Positions 24,901-36,498 of a DNA stretch of 64,000 nucleotides are shown here, one piece after another. Source of the DNA: Amphiura filiformis (Eukaryota > Echinodermata > Ophiuroidea > Amphilepidida > Amphiuridae); contig NC_092642.1 in the NCBI RefSeq assembly GCF_039555335.1, positions 57,825,776 to 57,889,775 on the forward strand, given 5' to 3'. A model generated the notes under the pieces. The model made no database searches. It was not told the origin of the DNA and saw only the letters and a program-made list of their open reading frames with translations. Position 1 is the stretch's first letter. Each line of letters starts with the position of its first letter. A program made the position numbers and the translations under genes.

Positions 24901-27345
24901 AGGGTAGCACAAATTTTGAAAGGGCAGCACATGTATTGTGTGGCATGTAGGAAAAGGGTAGCACAAATTTTGAAAGGGCAGCACATGTATTGTGTGGTAT
25001 ATAGGAAAAGGTAGCACAATTTTGAAAGGACAGCACATGTATTGTGTGGTATATTGGAAAAGGGTAGCACAATTTTTGAAAGGACAGCACATGTATTGTG
25101 TGGTATATTGGAAAAGGGTAGCACAATTTTTGAAAGGGCAGCACATGTATTGTGTGGTATATTGGAAAAGGGTAGCACAATTTTGATAGGGCAGCACATG
25201 TATTGTGTGATATATTGGAAAAGGTAGCATAGTTTTTGAAAGGGCAGCACATGTATTGTGTGGTATATTGGAAAAAGGTAGCACAATTTTGAAAGGGCAG
25301 CACATGTATTGTGTGGTATATTGGAAAAAGGTAGCACAATTTTTGAAAGGGAAGCACATGTATTGTGTGGTATATAGGAAAAGGTAGCACAAATTTTGAA
25401 AGGGCAGCACATGTATTGTGTGGCATATAGGAAAAGGGTAGCACAAATTTTGAAAGGGCAGCACATGTATTGTGTGGCATATAGGAAAAGGGTAGCACAA
25501 ATTTTGAAAGGGCAGCACATATATTGTGTGGCATATAGGAAAAGGGTAGCACAAATTTTGAAAGGGCAGCACATGTATTGTGTGGCATATAGGAAAAGGG
25601 TAGCACACATTTTGAAAGGGCAGCACATGTATTGTGTGGTATATTGGAAAAGGGTAGCACAATTTTTAAAAGGGCAGCACATGTATTGTGTGGTATATTG
25701 GAAAAGGGTAGCACAATTTTTGATAGGGCAGCACATGTATTGTGTGATATATTGAAAAAGGGTAGCACAGTTTTGAAAGGGCAGCACATGTATTGTGTGG
25801 TATATTGGAAAAGGTAGCACAATTTTGAAAGGGCAGCACATGTATTGTGTGGTATATTGGAAAAGGGTAGCACAATTTTGAAAGGGCAGCACATGTATTG
25901 TGTGGTATATAGGAAAAGGGTAGCACAAATTTTGAAAGGGCAGCACATGTATTGTGTGGCATATAGGAAAAGGGTAGCACAAATTTTGAAAGGGCAGCAC
26001 ATGTATTGTGTGGCATATAGGAAAAGGGTAGCACAAATTTTGGAAGGGCAGCACATGTATTGTGTGGCATATAGGAAAAGGGTAGCACAAATTTTGAAAG
26101 GGCAGCACATGTATTGTGTGGCATATAGGAAAAGGGTAGCACAAATTTTGAAAGGGCAGCACATGTATTGTGTGGTATATTGGAAAAGGGTAGCACAATT
26201 TTTGAAAGGGCAGCACATGTATTGTGTGGTATATTGGAAAAGGGTAGCACAATTTTTGAAAGGGCAGCACATGTATTGTGTGGTATATTGGAAAAGGGTA
26301 GCACAATTTTTGAAAGGGCAGCACATGTATTGTGTGGTATATAGGAAAAGGGTAGCACAAATTTTGGAAGGGCAGCACATGTATTGTGTGGCATATAGGA
26401 AAAGGGTAGAACAAATTTTGAAAGGGTAGCACATGTATTGTGTGGCATATAGGAAAAGGGTAGCACAAATTTTGAAAGGGCAGCACATGTATTGTGTGGT
26501 ATATTGGAAAAGGGTAGCACAATTTTTGAAAGGGCAGCACATGTATTGTGTGGTATATTGGAAAAGGGTAGCACAATTTTTGAAAGGGCAGCACATGTAT
26601 TGTGTGGTATATAGGAAAGGATAGAACAAATTTTGAAAGGGCAGCACATGTATTGTGTGGTATATAGGAAAAGGGTAGCACAAATTTTGAAAGGGCAGCA
26701 CATGTATTGTGTGGCATATAGGAAAAGGGTAGCACAAATTTTGAAAGGGCAGCACATGTATTGTGTGGCATATAGGAAAAGGGTAGCACAAATTTTGAAA
26801 GGGCAGCACATGTATTGTGTGGTATATTGGAAAAGGGTAGCACAAATTTTGATAGGGCAGCACATGTATTGTGTGGTATATAGGAAAAGGTTAGCACAAT
26901 TTTGAAAGGGCAGCACATGTATTGTGTGGTATATTGGAAAAGGGTAGCACAATTTTTGAAAGGGCAGCCCAATTTTGTATGGTAGCAAATGTATAGCATG
27001 TGACAAGGGTAGCACAAATTGTTTAAGGGCAGCACATGTAAAGCATGGTATATACGGACAAGGGTAGCACACGTACATGTAGCGTGCTATATTGGAAAAG
27101 GTTACCACAAAAATTTCAAGGGTAGCACAGATTTGTTTAAGGGTAGCACACGTATAGTGTGCTATAATATTGGTAATTGTAGCAAAAATGGTTGATGGGC
27201 AGCACATATACATAATGGTATATAGGTCAAGTGTGTAAAAAAGATTATTAATGGGCAGCACATGCATAGCTTGGTATATTGGGCAAGGGTAGCATATTTT
27301 TTGATAGGGCAGCGCATGTGTTGCGTGGTATACTTGAAAATGTTA
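18949..27345. repeat. 54-bp satellite array (~150 units)
   Basis: The unit reads roughly GGTATATTGGAAAAGGGTAG, then CACAATTTTTGAAAGGGCAG, then CACATGTATTGTGT. Variants form classes: GGCATATAGG with CAAATTTTG; a linked pair GATAGGGCAGCAC...GATATATTGG with CAGTTTTTG; and GAATTGTGTG(G/C)TATAT. The classes recur in the same order in blocks, so higher-order duplications exist (for example, near-identical stretches at about 20240-20500, 22246-22500 and 25520-25770). The left edge is sharp. Units after 26960 decay progressively to 27345, the usual sign of an array edge no longer homogenised. Because 54 is divisible by 3, very long stop-free frames arise; they are not genes. Confidence 0.95.
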
Positions 27346-28145
27346 GCACATAAGGTACCCTTTTTGGACTCGTAATTTACTAAAATGTGAAACGGTACCC
27401 TAAACAAGTTGATCAGTTTCAGAAAACTACCCTTTTCTTGATAATCAGTGTTTTTAGACCCTAAATGCGTCACTCGCGTAACTTGCCTTGCCTAAAAAAA
27501 AACCACCCCATATTCCTTGTTTTTTGTTCACGCATGCGTACAGTTTATGTGAGTGGCTCCCGGTCAAATTTGATCAAATCCTCCTGAAAACCATACCAAT
27601 GTATTGCTCTCGTCAAATGGATTCAGAAAAACTATAGTTCGACATATCTCCGACGTACATTTTTTTGAGTTATAGGGAAAAGGTCAAATGTCAAAATTTC
27701 AACTCCATGGGGGGCAAATTTCTATGATAAAAATTGTCTCATATTGATCTGCTTGCAAAAGTATTAAATAAAAAGGAATATCTATCTGTTTCCACCTGTT
27801 TTTGAATGGTCTTTTATAAAGACCAAGAAATTCAATGTGTCGATGACGGGGCAATAAAATTGGTTATTCTGATATAATAATTCTATATGGAAATGAGGCC
27901 ATCCTAATGCCGCTGCGCTGTGTTGAAATTCTGCATACTTTTTAATAGAATATTATATTATTAATTTCTTTCATACAGGTTCCTTGCTTCGTCGAAAAAA
28001 AAAAAAATTGTTTGACTGGCGTAACCCCGTCCTACCTTAAAATTAGGCCCGACCTACCTATTTTTTTTTTATGTTCCGCCAATCAAACATTTTTTTAGGC
28101 CTAAGATATTGAGATATTATCTCAGTTTTATCTTTTATTTGGAAT
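27346..28145. other. Spacer within the 16.3-kb element
   Basis: Non-coding sequence between the 54-bp array and the 1.5-kb repeats. It has short homopolymer tracts at about 27995 and 28060. Nothing is recognised. Confidence 0.4.
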
Positions 28146-31100
28146 CCAGATATTCTTTATTTAAACACCAGTTAAGAAATTAAATGAAACTTCGACGTAC
28201 GACAGAGAGTATATTTAGCTGACCATGTAGGCCTACCAATATTACCCATAGGGAGATTAAATACTGAAAAAACACACTCTTGGAAACCCGTAGGCTCCAT
28301 TTGCTATTCGCGGTGGCATCGTATTTGTAACAGTCGAAGACCTTAGTGGATAAAGTAGTTAAGTGCCAAAATAACAGTTTCGAGAAAAGTGGGTTTAAAG
28401 TTATGAATTGTTTCTATTGACCTCAAACTGAGATATTTTTGTATAAAACTTGCTGTAATGAATTGTACTTAATGTAGCTATCAATCAACGATTTGTCATT
28501 TATTGATTTTTTATAATCAATAATCAGTATTTTGTACTTGACTATTTTTTCCACTAAAACCATGGTTCAGATTTAAACAATTGCATTTTTCACAAAATTG
28601 AAAGTTAATAATAGTTAAAAGTATACATTTTCAAAATGCCCATATCGGGAAGAACAATTTTGTGTATCATTTATGCAAATCGGATGTTGTTGAAAATTTG
28701 ACCTCGTTTGACCTTTGATTGACCTCGACCCTATAACTGCTAAACAAATCGGACCATTTTTAAGTTTTGACCCAATTTGACCCCTCAAGTGACCCCTACT
28801 TGTAGGGGGTCAAATCGACCCAAATTTTCAAAAAAAAAAGTTTGACCCTAGTGACTTATAATCTGCCAATAACATAATTTCGTCAAAATGGCACTTGACT
28901 ACTTTATCTACTGGGGTCTCGCAGGTGACGCTATGATGAAGAATTGCCACACATTGCGCAAGTAGGCCTATAATAGGCCTAGTAGGCCTACCCATATCAC
29001 TGATTAAAATTTTGGGTATTCGACATACAGATTGATATCTGAGTAAAAGGAGGAGGCCATTTTTATTTTATTGTTTTGAGAGGTAGGCCCCACAGTGTCA
29101 TCGCCCCGATATCTTCATGGCAGAAATCGCCATGGTAGATTGAATCCACCGCCACGCATGGTCATTATACATATCGACTATCACATCTGTTCAAAATATA
29201 TATTCATGTGCAAGGAACCACATCTGGCTTCTTTATACGAAATCATTTACGGGAGATATTCATAATTTTCTACACCGGTATCCAAAGATTTTCTTCTCAT
29301 ATCAAACTCGTGCATAGCAAATTCACGTGTATCGATCCTGGGTATCTATTTTAGTATCCCTGCTGTACCAGGTAATTATTAGCCAGACGATGTCGTTGTG
29401 GGGCCCTCTAGTGACCCCAATGATGTATTTTGCATTTACAAAGCTGTAAAATAAGTTTCAACTTATGAAACATCTTTTTCAACAAGTTATAATTGAAAGT
29501 TTACAAAATAAAAAAATTGAAAAATCTTCAAAAAGGAGGAGGAGCGGACGAGAAACATGTATTTTTTTACTCGGCCTTATTATTTCTTAAAATAAAATTG
29601 CCTAGTAGGCCTAAATGCCAATCTTTCTGTGAAAAATATTCACACTTTGCTTTGCCAGATATTCTTTATTTAAACACCAGTTAAGAAATTAAATGAAACT
29701 TCGACGTACGACAGAGAGTATATTTAGCTGACCATGTAGGCCTACCAATATTACCAATAGGGAGATTAAATACTGGAAAAAAACACACTCTTGAAACCCG
29801 TAGGCTCCATTTGCTATTCGCGGTGGCATCGTATTTGTAACAGACCTTAGTGGATAAAGTAGTTAAGTGCCAAAATAACAGTTTCGAGAAAAGTGGGTTT
29901 AAAGTTATGAATTGTTTCTATTGACCTCAAACTGAGATATTTTTGTATAAAACTTGCTGTAATGAATTGTACTTAATGTAGCTATCAATCAACGATTTGT
30001 CATTTATTGATTTTTTATAATCAATAATCAGTATTTTGTACTTGACTACTTTTTCCACTAAAACCATGGTTCAGATTTAAACAATTGCATTTTTCACAAA
30101 ATTGAAAGTTAATAATAGTTAAAAGTATACATTTTAAAATGCCCATATCGAGAAGAACAATTTTGTGTATCATTTATGCAAATCGGATGTTGTTGAAAAT
30201 TTGACCTCGTTTGACCTTTGATTGACCTCGACCCTATAACTGCTAAACAAATCGGACCATTTTTAAATTTTGACCCAATTTGACCCCTCAAGTGACCCCT
30301 ACTTGTAGGGGGTCAAATCGACCCAAATTTTCAACAAAAAAATGTTTGACCCTAGTGACTTATAATCTGCCAATAACATAATTTCGTCAAAATGGCACTT
30401 GACTACTTTATCTACTGGGGTCTTGCAGGTGACGTTATGATGAAGAATCGCCACACATTGCGCAAGTAGGCCTATAATAGGCCTAGTAGGCCTACCCATA
30501 TCACTGATTAACATTTTGGGTATTCGACATACAGATTGATATCTGAGTAAAAGGAGGAGGCCATTTTTATTTTATTGTTTTGAGAGGTAGGCCCCACAGT
30601 GTCAGCGCCCCGATATCTTCATGGCAGAAATCGCCATGGTAGATTGAATCCACCGCCACGCATGGTCATTATACATATCGACTATCACATCTGTTCAAAA
30701 TATATATTCATGTGCAAGGAACCACATCTGGCTTCTTTATACGAAATCATTTACGGGAGATATTCATAATTTTCTACACCGGTATCCAAAGATTTTCTTC
30801 TCATATCAAACTCGTGCATAGCAAATTCACGTGTATCGATCCTGGGTATCTATTTTAGTATCCCTGCTGTACCAGGTAATTATTAGCCAGACGATGTCGT
30901 TGTGGGCCCCTCTAGTGACCCCAATGATGTATTTTGCATTTACAAAGCTGTAAAATAAGTTTCAACTTATGAAACATCTTTTTCAACAAGTTATAATTGA
31001 AAGTTTACAAAATAAAAAAAATTGAAAAATCTTCAAAAAAGGAGGAGGGAGCGGACGAGAAACATGTATTTTTTTTACTCGGCCTTATTATTTCTTAAAA

Positions 31101-32668
31101 TAAAATTGCCTAGTAGGCCTAAATGCCAATCTTTCTGTGAAAAAATATTCACACTTTGCTTTGCCAGATATTCTTTATTTAAACACCAGTTAAGAAATTA
31201 AATGAAACTTCGACGTACGACAGAGAGTATATTTAGCTGACCATGTAGGCCTACCAATATTACCAATAGGGAGATTAAATACTGGAAAAAACACACTCTT
31301 GGAAACCCGTAGGCTCCATTTGCTATTCGCGGTGGCATCGTATTTGTAACAGACCTTAGTGGATAAAGTAGTTAAGTGCCAAAATAACAGTTTCGAGAAA
31401 AGTGGGTTTAAAGTTATGAATTGTTTCTATTGACCTCAAACTGAGATATTTTTGTATAAAACTTGCTGTAATGAATTGTACTTAATGTAGCTATCAATCA
31501 ACGATTTGTCATTTATTGATTTTTTATAATCAATAATCAGTATTTTTACTTGACTACTTTTTCCACTAAAAACCATGGTTCAGATTTAAACAATTGCATT
31601 TTTCACAAAATTGAAAGTTAATAATAGTTAAAAGTATACATTTTAAAATGCCCATATCGAGAAGAACAATTTTGTGTATCATTTATGCAAATCGGATGTT
31701 GTTGAAAATTTGACCTCGTTTGACCTTTGATTGACCTCGACCCTATAACTGCTAAACAAATCGGACCATTTTTAAATTTTGACCCAATTTGACCCCTCAA
31801 GTGACCCCTACTTGTAGGGGGTCAAATCGACCCAAATTTTCAACAAAAAAATGTTTGACCCTAGTGACTTATAATCTGCCAATAACATAATTTCGTCAAA
31901 ATGGCACTTGACTACTTTATCTACTGGGGTCTCGCAGGTGACGTTATGATGAAGAATCGCCACACATTGCGCAAGTAGGCCTATAATAGGCCTAGTAGGC
32001 CTACCCATATCACTGATTAACATTTTGGGTATTCGACATACAGATTGATATCTGAGTAAAAGGAGGAGGCCATTTTTATTTTATTGTTTTGAGAGGTAGG
32101 CCCCACAGTGTCATCGCCCCGATATCTTCATGGCAGAAATCGCCATGGTAGATTGAATCCACCGCCACGCATGGTCATTATACATATCGACTATCACATC
32201 TGTTCAAAATATATATTCATGTGCAAGGAACCACATCTGGCTTCTTTATACGAAATCATTTACGGGAGATATTCATCATTTTGTACACCGGTATCCAAAG
32301 ATTTTCTTCTCATATCAAACTCGTGCATAGCAAATTCACGTGTATCGATCCTGGGTATTTATTTTAGTATCCCTGCTGTACCAGGTAATTATTAGCCAGG
32401 CGATGTCGTTGTGGCCCCTCTAGTGACCCCAATGATGTATTTTGCATTTACAAAGCTGTAAAATAAGTTTCAACTTATGAAACATCTTTTTCAACAAGTT
32501 ATAATTGAAAGTTTACAAAATAAAAAACATTTAAAATCTTCAATAAAGGAGGAGGGAGCGGACGAGAAACATGTATTTTTTTACTCGGCCTTATTATTTC
32601 TTAAAATAAAATTGCCTAGTAGGCCTAAATGCCAATCTTTCTGTGAAAAAATATTCACACTTTGCTTT
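28146..32668. repeat. Three tandem units of ~1509 bp
   Basis: Units start with CCAGATATTCTTTATTTAAA at 28146, 29655 and 31164. The last ends near 32668 (CACACTTTGCTTT). By eye units 2 and 3 are almost identical and unit 1 slightly more diverged. Each includes a block of GACCTCG/TTGACC words, a self-complementary CCTACTTGTAGGGGGTCAAA region, several TAGGCCTA words, and pieces also found inverted outside the element at 4620-4703 and 467-610. Minus-strand frames of 60-71 codons recur only because the unit recurs. Confidence 0.95.
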
Positions 32669-33145
32669 AAAAAAATTAAAACATGCTTTAATCTGAATAA
32701 TTTTTTCTGTTCATTGCAATAATATACATAAAATATTACTGTCTTCACATTATAAAATGTAAGGAATATGGTGTAATTAAAATCAGTTAAAAATGTGAAA
32801 ATATAAAACAACGAAATGCAAGGAACTGAGCTGTGTGAGACAGCAAATACGAAAGGGTGTGTGTGTGTGGACAAGTGCTGAACATGTACAGTACAGCCCT
32901 ATGCTACAGTACACAGTGTAAACTGAATGGAGGAGACGGCCACAAGGCCGCAGAGCTAACGGTCGGCTAAAAATAAATCTGACCTCGAGGTGTTTTGGAG
33001 TCGAATTTCTTGACTTAAATTCGACTCCAAAATTCTTGTGTGGTAAAGTAATTATCCCGTCGGGTGTCGCGTGCCAGCTATTATCAGGGATTATGAACAT
33101 TTTATGGGGTCATCGTACAAAAAGCATACAGGCCACCTTGTAATG
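32669..33145. other. Unique right arm of the 16.3-kb element
   Basis: It has a (GT)n tract near 32858, an inverted pair GAGTCGAATTT / AAATTCGACTC at about 32999-33028, and the right TIR. No coding frame is recognised. Confidence 0.55.
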
Positions 33146-33148
33146 AGC
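33146..33148. repeat. Right TSD (AGC) of 16.3-kb element
   Basis: The second copy of AGC; the LTR resumes immediately afterwards. Confidence 0.8.
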
Positions 33149-34858
33149 TTGTCTATCAGTTTGGCAATTGAGCAATTTAGGCCAATCAGAAGTCAAATTT
33201 CTTTGCGATATAAAAATCAATAAATAAAACAAGAAAATAATAGGCTTCAGCCCATTTAATTAATTTTGAAGTCACTGGCAGATTTTCCACGTACTTTCCT
33301 TGATTCTGAAGTATAGAACTGCACGATTGAAAGAATAAACAGGAAGTTCCTTTTTTAATTCATAAAACGACGAGTGCGCCTTTAATCCATAACACCTAAA
33401 TTCAGAGCCACCATCTGCATGGCATGCAATACATGCATGCACATCATAATGCAAGGCTAAGCTTAGCCTTTCTTGAAGACTAGGAACTTCCCCTTTTATA
33501 TTCTATCGTAATTAAATTAAGATGATTAAGCCATTGTTTAACAGTCACGATGAACCAAGATGTCCAAGAGAAGCAGAAGGCCCAAGAGCCTAAGTAAGCT
33601 TAAACTTTCCAGGCCACCTACAGGCGCTAAAAGTTGCAAGGCAGCAGCCTAGGCCACCTAAGTTTACCGATTTATGACGATTTGTGACTGTAAAGATGCT
33701 GAAAATGGTGCAGTTCTATAGGCCTATCTTCGAGGGAGACAATCAAGCATTCATGGGAACCAAAAATTATTAAACTACGCAGTGGAGAAAGCTAGGCTAG
33801 CCTTGAAAAAGGCTCGAAGATGACAACCCACTTTACACTGCTGACATGGCTGCATGTCGTCTGCTACATTTTGACCACCATTTTTGGCTGAAAGTTCCCA
33901 TAAATTGCATTAAATGTCTTCCACATCGAAGCTGAAATTTAGTGAACCAATGTCAAGGAAAGCGAGGCTACGGCAGTGAGTGGCAATCACTTCCAATGCC
34001 CGATGAGTCTCATTTCAAATCTGCTGTGATAGAGCTAACCAGGGGCGTGACTGCCCTGGCAGCGTCAAACCAAAAAGTGAGCAATTTTGGCGAGCAGCCG
34101 CTTTTATAGTGAGCAATTTATCGCGAAAACACGCACAAAACGAGAGTTGAGTGAGCAGAAAAAGGACTTTCCTAGCTCACGAGCAATTTATCGTCTTTTC
34201 TCGTGAGCAAGAAAACAGCACATTCTGCTCACGAGAACTCGCTCACCGAAAAGGTTTCTGATTGACTGAAAAACATGAAAAACGAACGCGGCTCAAACCC
34301 AGACAAGCGAGAATCCGACCATAGACATCCCCAGACGGGGTCGATCTCCAGAATGAAAAGCGAGTTGCCAGGGCCGCAAATTTGACAGAATCTTTACTAG
34401 ATTCAGAGAATTAAGCCCAAATCAACAAAGAACTGGCAACATGTAAACAAATCAAAACTTTCCCAGATCGAAAATATGCACGAAACACATCATTTTAAAC
34501 CAATTAATTTACGCCTAAATTCAATTCAGATTTCAATAAAAGTAATTTTGATAGTATTTCCACCTGTGCTTTACTGTAAACTTTTATTAATTTGCACAAT
34601 AAAAGAATTTGGGTCATGAAAATCTGGCGACCAAATCAGTAACTGGTGAGTAATACAATACTCTTCATTCAGTAAGCTTATAAAAATGCATGACCAGAAC
34701 ATCGAAATCGAGGACGAATCGAAATTTGGTTATAAAAATCATGATAACTAGTCCAAGAGATATAGGTACGTGTAACAATACAAAAATAAGACCATAAGCC
34801 TCACACGAGCTCAAATAACCAATTTTTAGAGAATGAGCGAAAATCCATTTTCGTTACA
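33149..34858 (-). repeat. LTR 2, second fragment
   Basis: It matches 11903-13610 of LTR 1 almost base for base and ends CGTTACA, followed by the GTAC TSD. Together with 16692-16864 it restores a 1883-bp LTR. Confidence 0.9.
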
Positions 34859-34862
34859 GTAC
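34859..34862. repeat. Right TSD of LTR retrotransposon (GTAC)
   Basis: Direct copy of 11726-11729. Confidence 0.8.
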
Positions 34863-35140
34863 CAGAGTATTTGGATACACAATCATAAAATGTGGCGTCA
34901 TTGATTTTATATCATCAGGCCAAAAAACGACGTAAATTTTTGGGCAATTTCACTCTTTTTGGCATTGATTTCCAAGAGTTTGATACACAGACTCCAAAAC
35001 TGCATTTCTAGAAGCACAATTGATGTCTCTAAACACTTGACAAATCAACTTAAAGTGTGTACCTTCTCTAAGCTACTTTTTGTTAAAATGAAAACAGGTG
35101 TCCGTGTCCCATATTACCTGCTGTCCCATATTACCTGCAG

Positions 35141-35660
35141 CTACCATGTTATTATTAGTCATGATGAACCCATTTCGTTGAACTCAAAATTATACTGATG
35201 TTTATTAAAATTAAAGTATTCAATAGTAAAATGGTCATATCTTGCATAATTATAATGGCTCACTTTAAGGTTATTAATTATTTTAAACTGTGATTTGGTA
35301 GTTCACAGCATCTTACGAATGGTAGTGAGCTTTGGCAAAAACTGTATTGCTCAATTCATAGCGAGTGTGTAGAAGAATTAAAATATCACAGATATACTTT
35401 TATAGGTGCTGCGGTTCTTGAGTTACGTTGTAAAGAGGGCTGAAACAACAACACTTTTGTAAAACGTACATAACTCATTAACAACAATAAATTAAGCAAG
35501 TTTGCAAAGTATATGATTTGCAGAATGAACTTTTGCAAAACATCAAAGTGTTATTTTTCAATAATATATTGATCTAGATAATGAAAATCGATTTTTAGGT
35601 TGCTTCGACCAACAATACCTCGTCTACCCTTAATACTGAACAATTCTGATTTTGGAATCT
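35141..35660. other. No recognisable feature
   Basis: AT-rich non-coding DNA with no gene or clear repeat. Confidence 0.35.
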
Positions 35661-36498
35661 ACACTCTTAAAAATACCTAGTCGTTTTTCGACTAGAAATC
35701 CTAGTCAAAATAATTTGACGAGATTCTGGTCATTTTGAGGAGTTTTCTAATCATTTCAACGCTGATATAGTCATTTATGACTGGTCAACGCATATATCTA
35801 GTCATTTACGCCTGGTCATAAATTCTAGTCAAGAAATTCTAGTCAATTCCAAGTCGAGGATGCAGAATTTGGTGTGAGTTTTCACACCAATTTCGGTAAC
35901 AAATTGGGTAACAATTTTGTAACAAACGATTATTGTGATGAGTGCTAGTGTTTGGAGGACCTTCTCTAAATCCTAAATATTATACTCAGTTGAAATAATA
36001 GGAAACAAAACCACGGATGAAGAACACAGGGCAAACGCTATTTAACACCATAGATTTTATATTTTCAAGCAAATACATTATAATTTTCTGCCTTCCTCTT
36101 TTAAGACCGTAATTTTATAGATTATTTCTGTAATACGTGTCACCATGCTATCAAATACACTTGATGGCTATTTAACACCACAGTGTTGAGGCATAATGTT
36201 CTTCTCTTAGCGTGAAGCGGACAAGAGATGATGCATTTCCCCAAATTAACATGACTAGAATTTAAAATGACTAGAATCTAGTAAGATCCTATTGCACCCC
36301 GCAATCTAGTCAAATTTGACTAGTTTCTAGTCAAAAGTGAAAAATAAATGACTAGATATTCTGGTCATGTTTTGACAAGACTCCCTAGTCGTTCCTGTCG
36401 ACTAGATTATCCTAGTCAAAATGACTAGAGTCTAGTAAGATCCTATTGCACCCCGCAATCTAGTCAAATTTGACTAGTTTCTAGTCAAAAGTGACCAG
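35661..36498. repeat. CTAGTCAAA-rich repeat block
   Basis: Many copies of CTAGTCAAA/TTTGACTAG and TAGTCATTT on both strands. A 75-80-bp segment (AATGACTAGAATCTAGTAAG and onward to CTAGTCAAAAGTGA) is present twice, at about 36266-36345 and 36418-36495. Inverted words at the two ends suggest a TIR element with tandem ends. It is non-coding. Confidence 0.6.

Larger units (their letters stand above)
16865..33145. mobile_element. 16.3-kb TIR transposon carrying satellite arrays
   Basis: Boundaries are set by comparison with the intact LTR. The left end is CATTACAAGGTG then, 8 bp later, GCTTTTTG. The right end in inverse is CATTACAAGGTG then, 8 bp later, GCTTTTTG. The 3-bp TSD is AGC. Three-bp duplications with C-A-starting ends suggest CACTA/EnSpm-like (CMC) transposons, although the canonical CACTA start is CATTA here. 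I see no transposase, so the element is non-autonomous. Contents in order: a unique left end with a small palindrome (ACCGAGCTACCTCGGT near 16903), a 118-bp array, a 54-bp array of over 8 kb, about 0.8 kb of other sequence, three 1509-bp units, and a right end with an ATTCGACTCCAAAA hairpin near 33000-33030. It is unusually large for a non-autonomous element. Confidence 0.8.
11730..34858 (-). mobile_element. Ty3-like LTR retrotransposon, degenerate, interrupted
   Basis: Two LTRs of about 1.88 kb (11730-13610; 16692-16864 plus 33149-34858) begin TGTAACG and end CGTTACA, with GTAC TSDs outside. Orientation is minus. A polypurine tract (minus: AGAGGTGGGGGTAG) abuts the 11730-13610 LTR, and a possible tRNA primer site (minus: TGGTGGCAGC...) lies 6 bp inside the other LTR. 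The 3.1-kb interior has no gag or pol frame, so the element is non-autonomous. A minus-strand reading at 13606-13645 (FEDEILFRGGG) resembles the C-terminal tail of Ty3-type polyproteins, which is a weak family hint. The second LTR is split by a 16.3-kb transposon. Confidence 0.85.
11192..35140. mobile_element. Outer TIR element split by nested insertions
   Basis: CTGCAGGTAATATGGGAC at 11192-11209 is matched exactly in inverse by GTCCCATATTACCTGCAG at 35123-35140. Internal copies of the same word lie at 11376-11412 (itself a palindrome), 11578-11597 and 35105-35121. Removing the LTR element between them leaves about 0.8 kb, a plausible short TIR element. It would be the oldest layer of the nest. 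No sure TSD was seen, so the outer boundary is less certain than the inner two. Confidence 0.5.

Noticed and set aside
23301..27035. 1244-codon minus-strand open frame as a giant Cys/Pro repeat protein
   Set aside because: It is a by-product of a 54-bp satellite unit (18 codons) lacking stops in several frames at once; no promoter, introns or non-repeat domain accompany it.
18949..27345. CRISPR-like array
   Set aside because: Units are contiguous and wholly repetitive with no unique spacers, and the DNA is eukaryotic.
32783..33100. 105-codon minus-strand frame as a transposase remnant of the 16.3-kb element
   Set aside because: No catalytic or zinc-binding pattern is visible, and it crosses a (GT)n tract and a hairpin.
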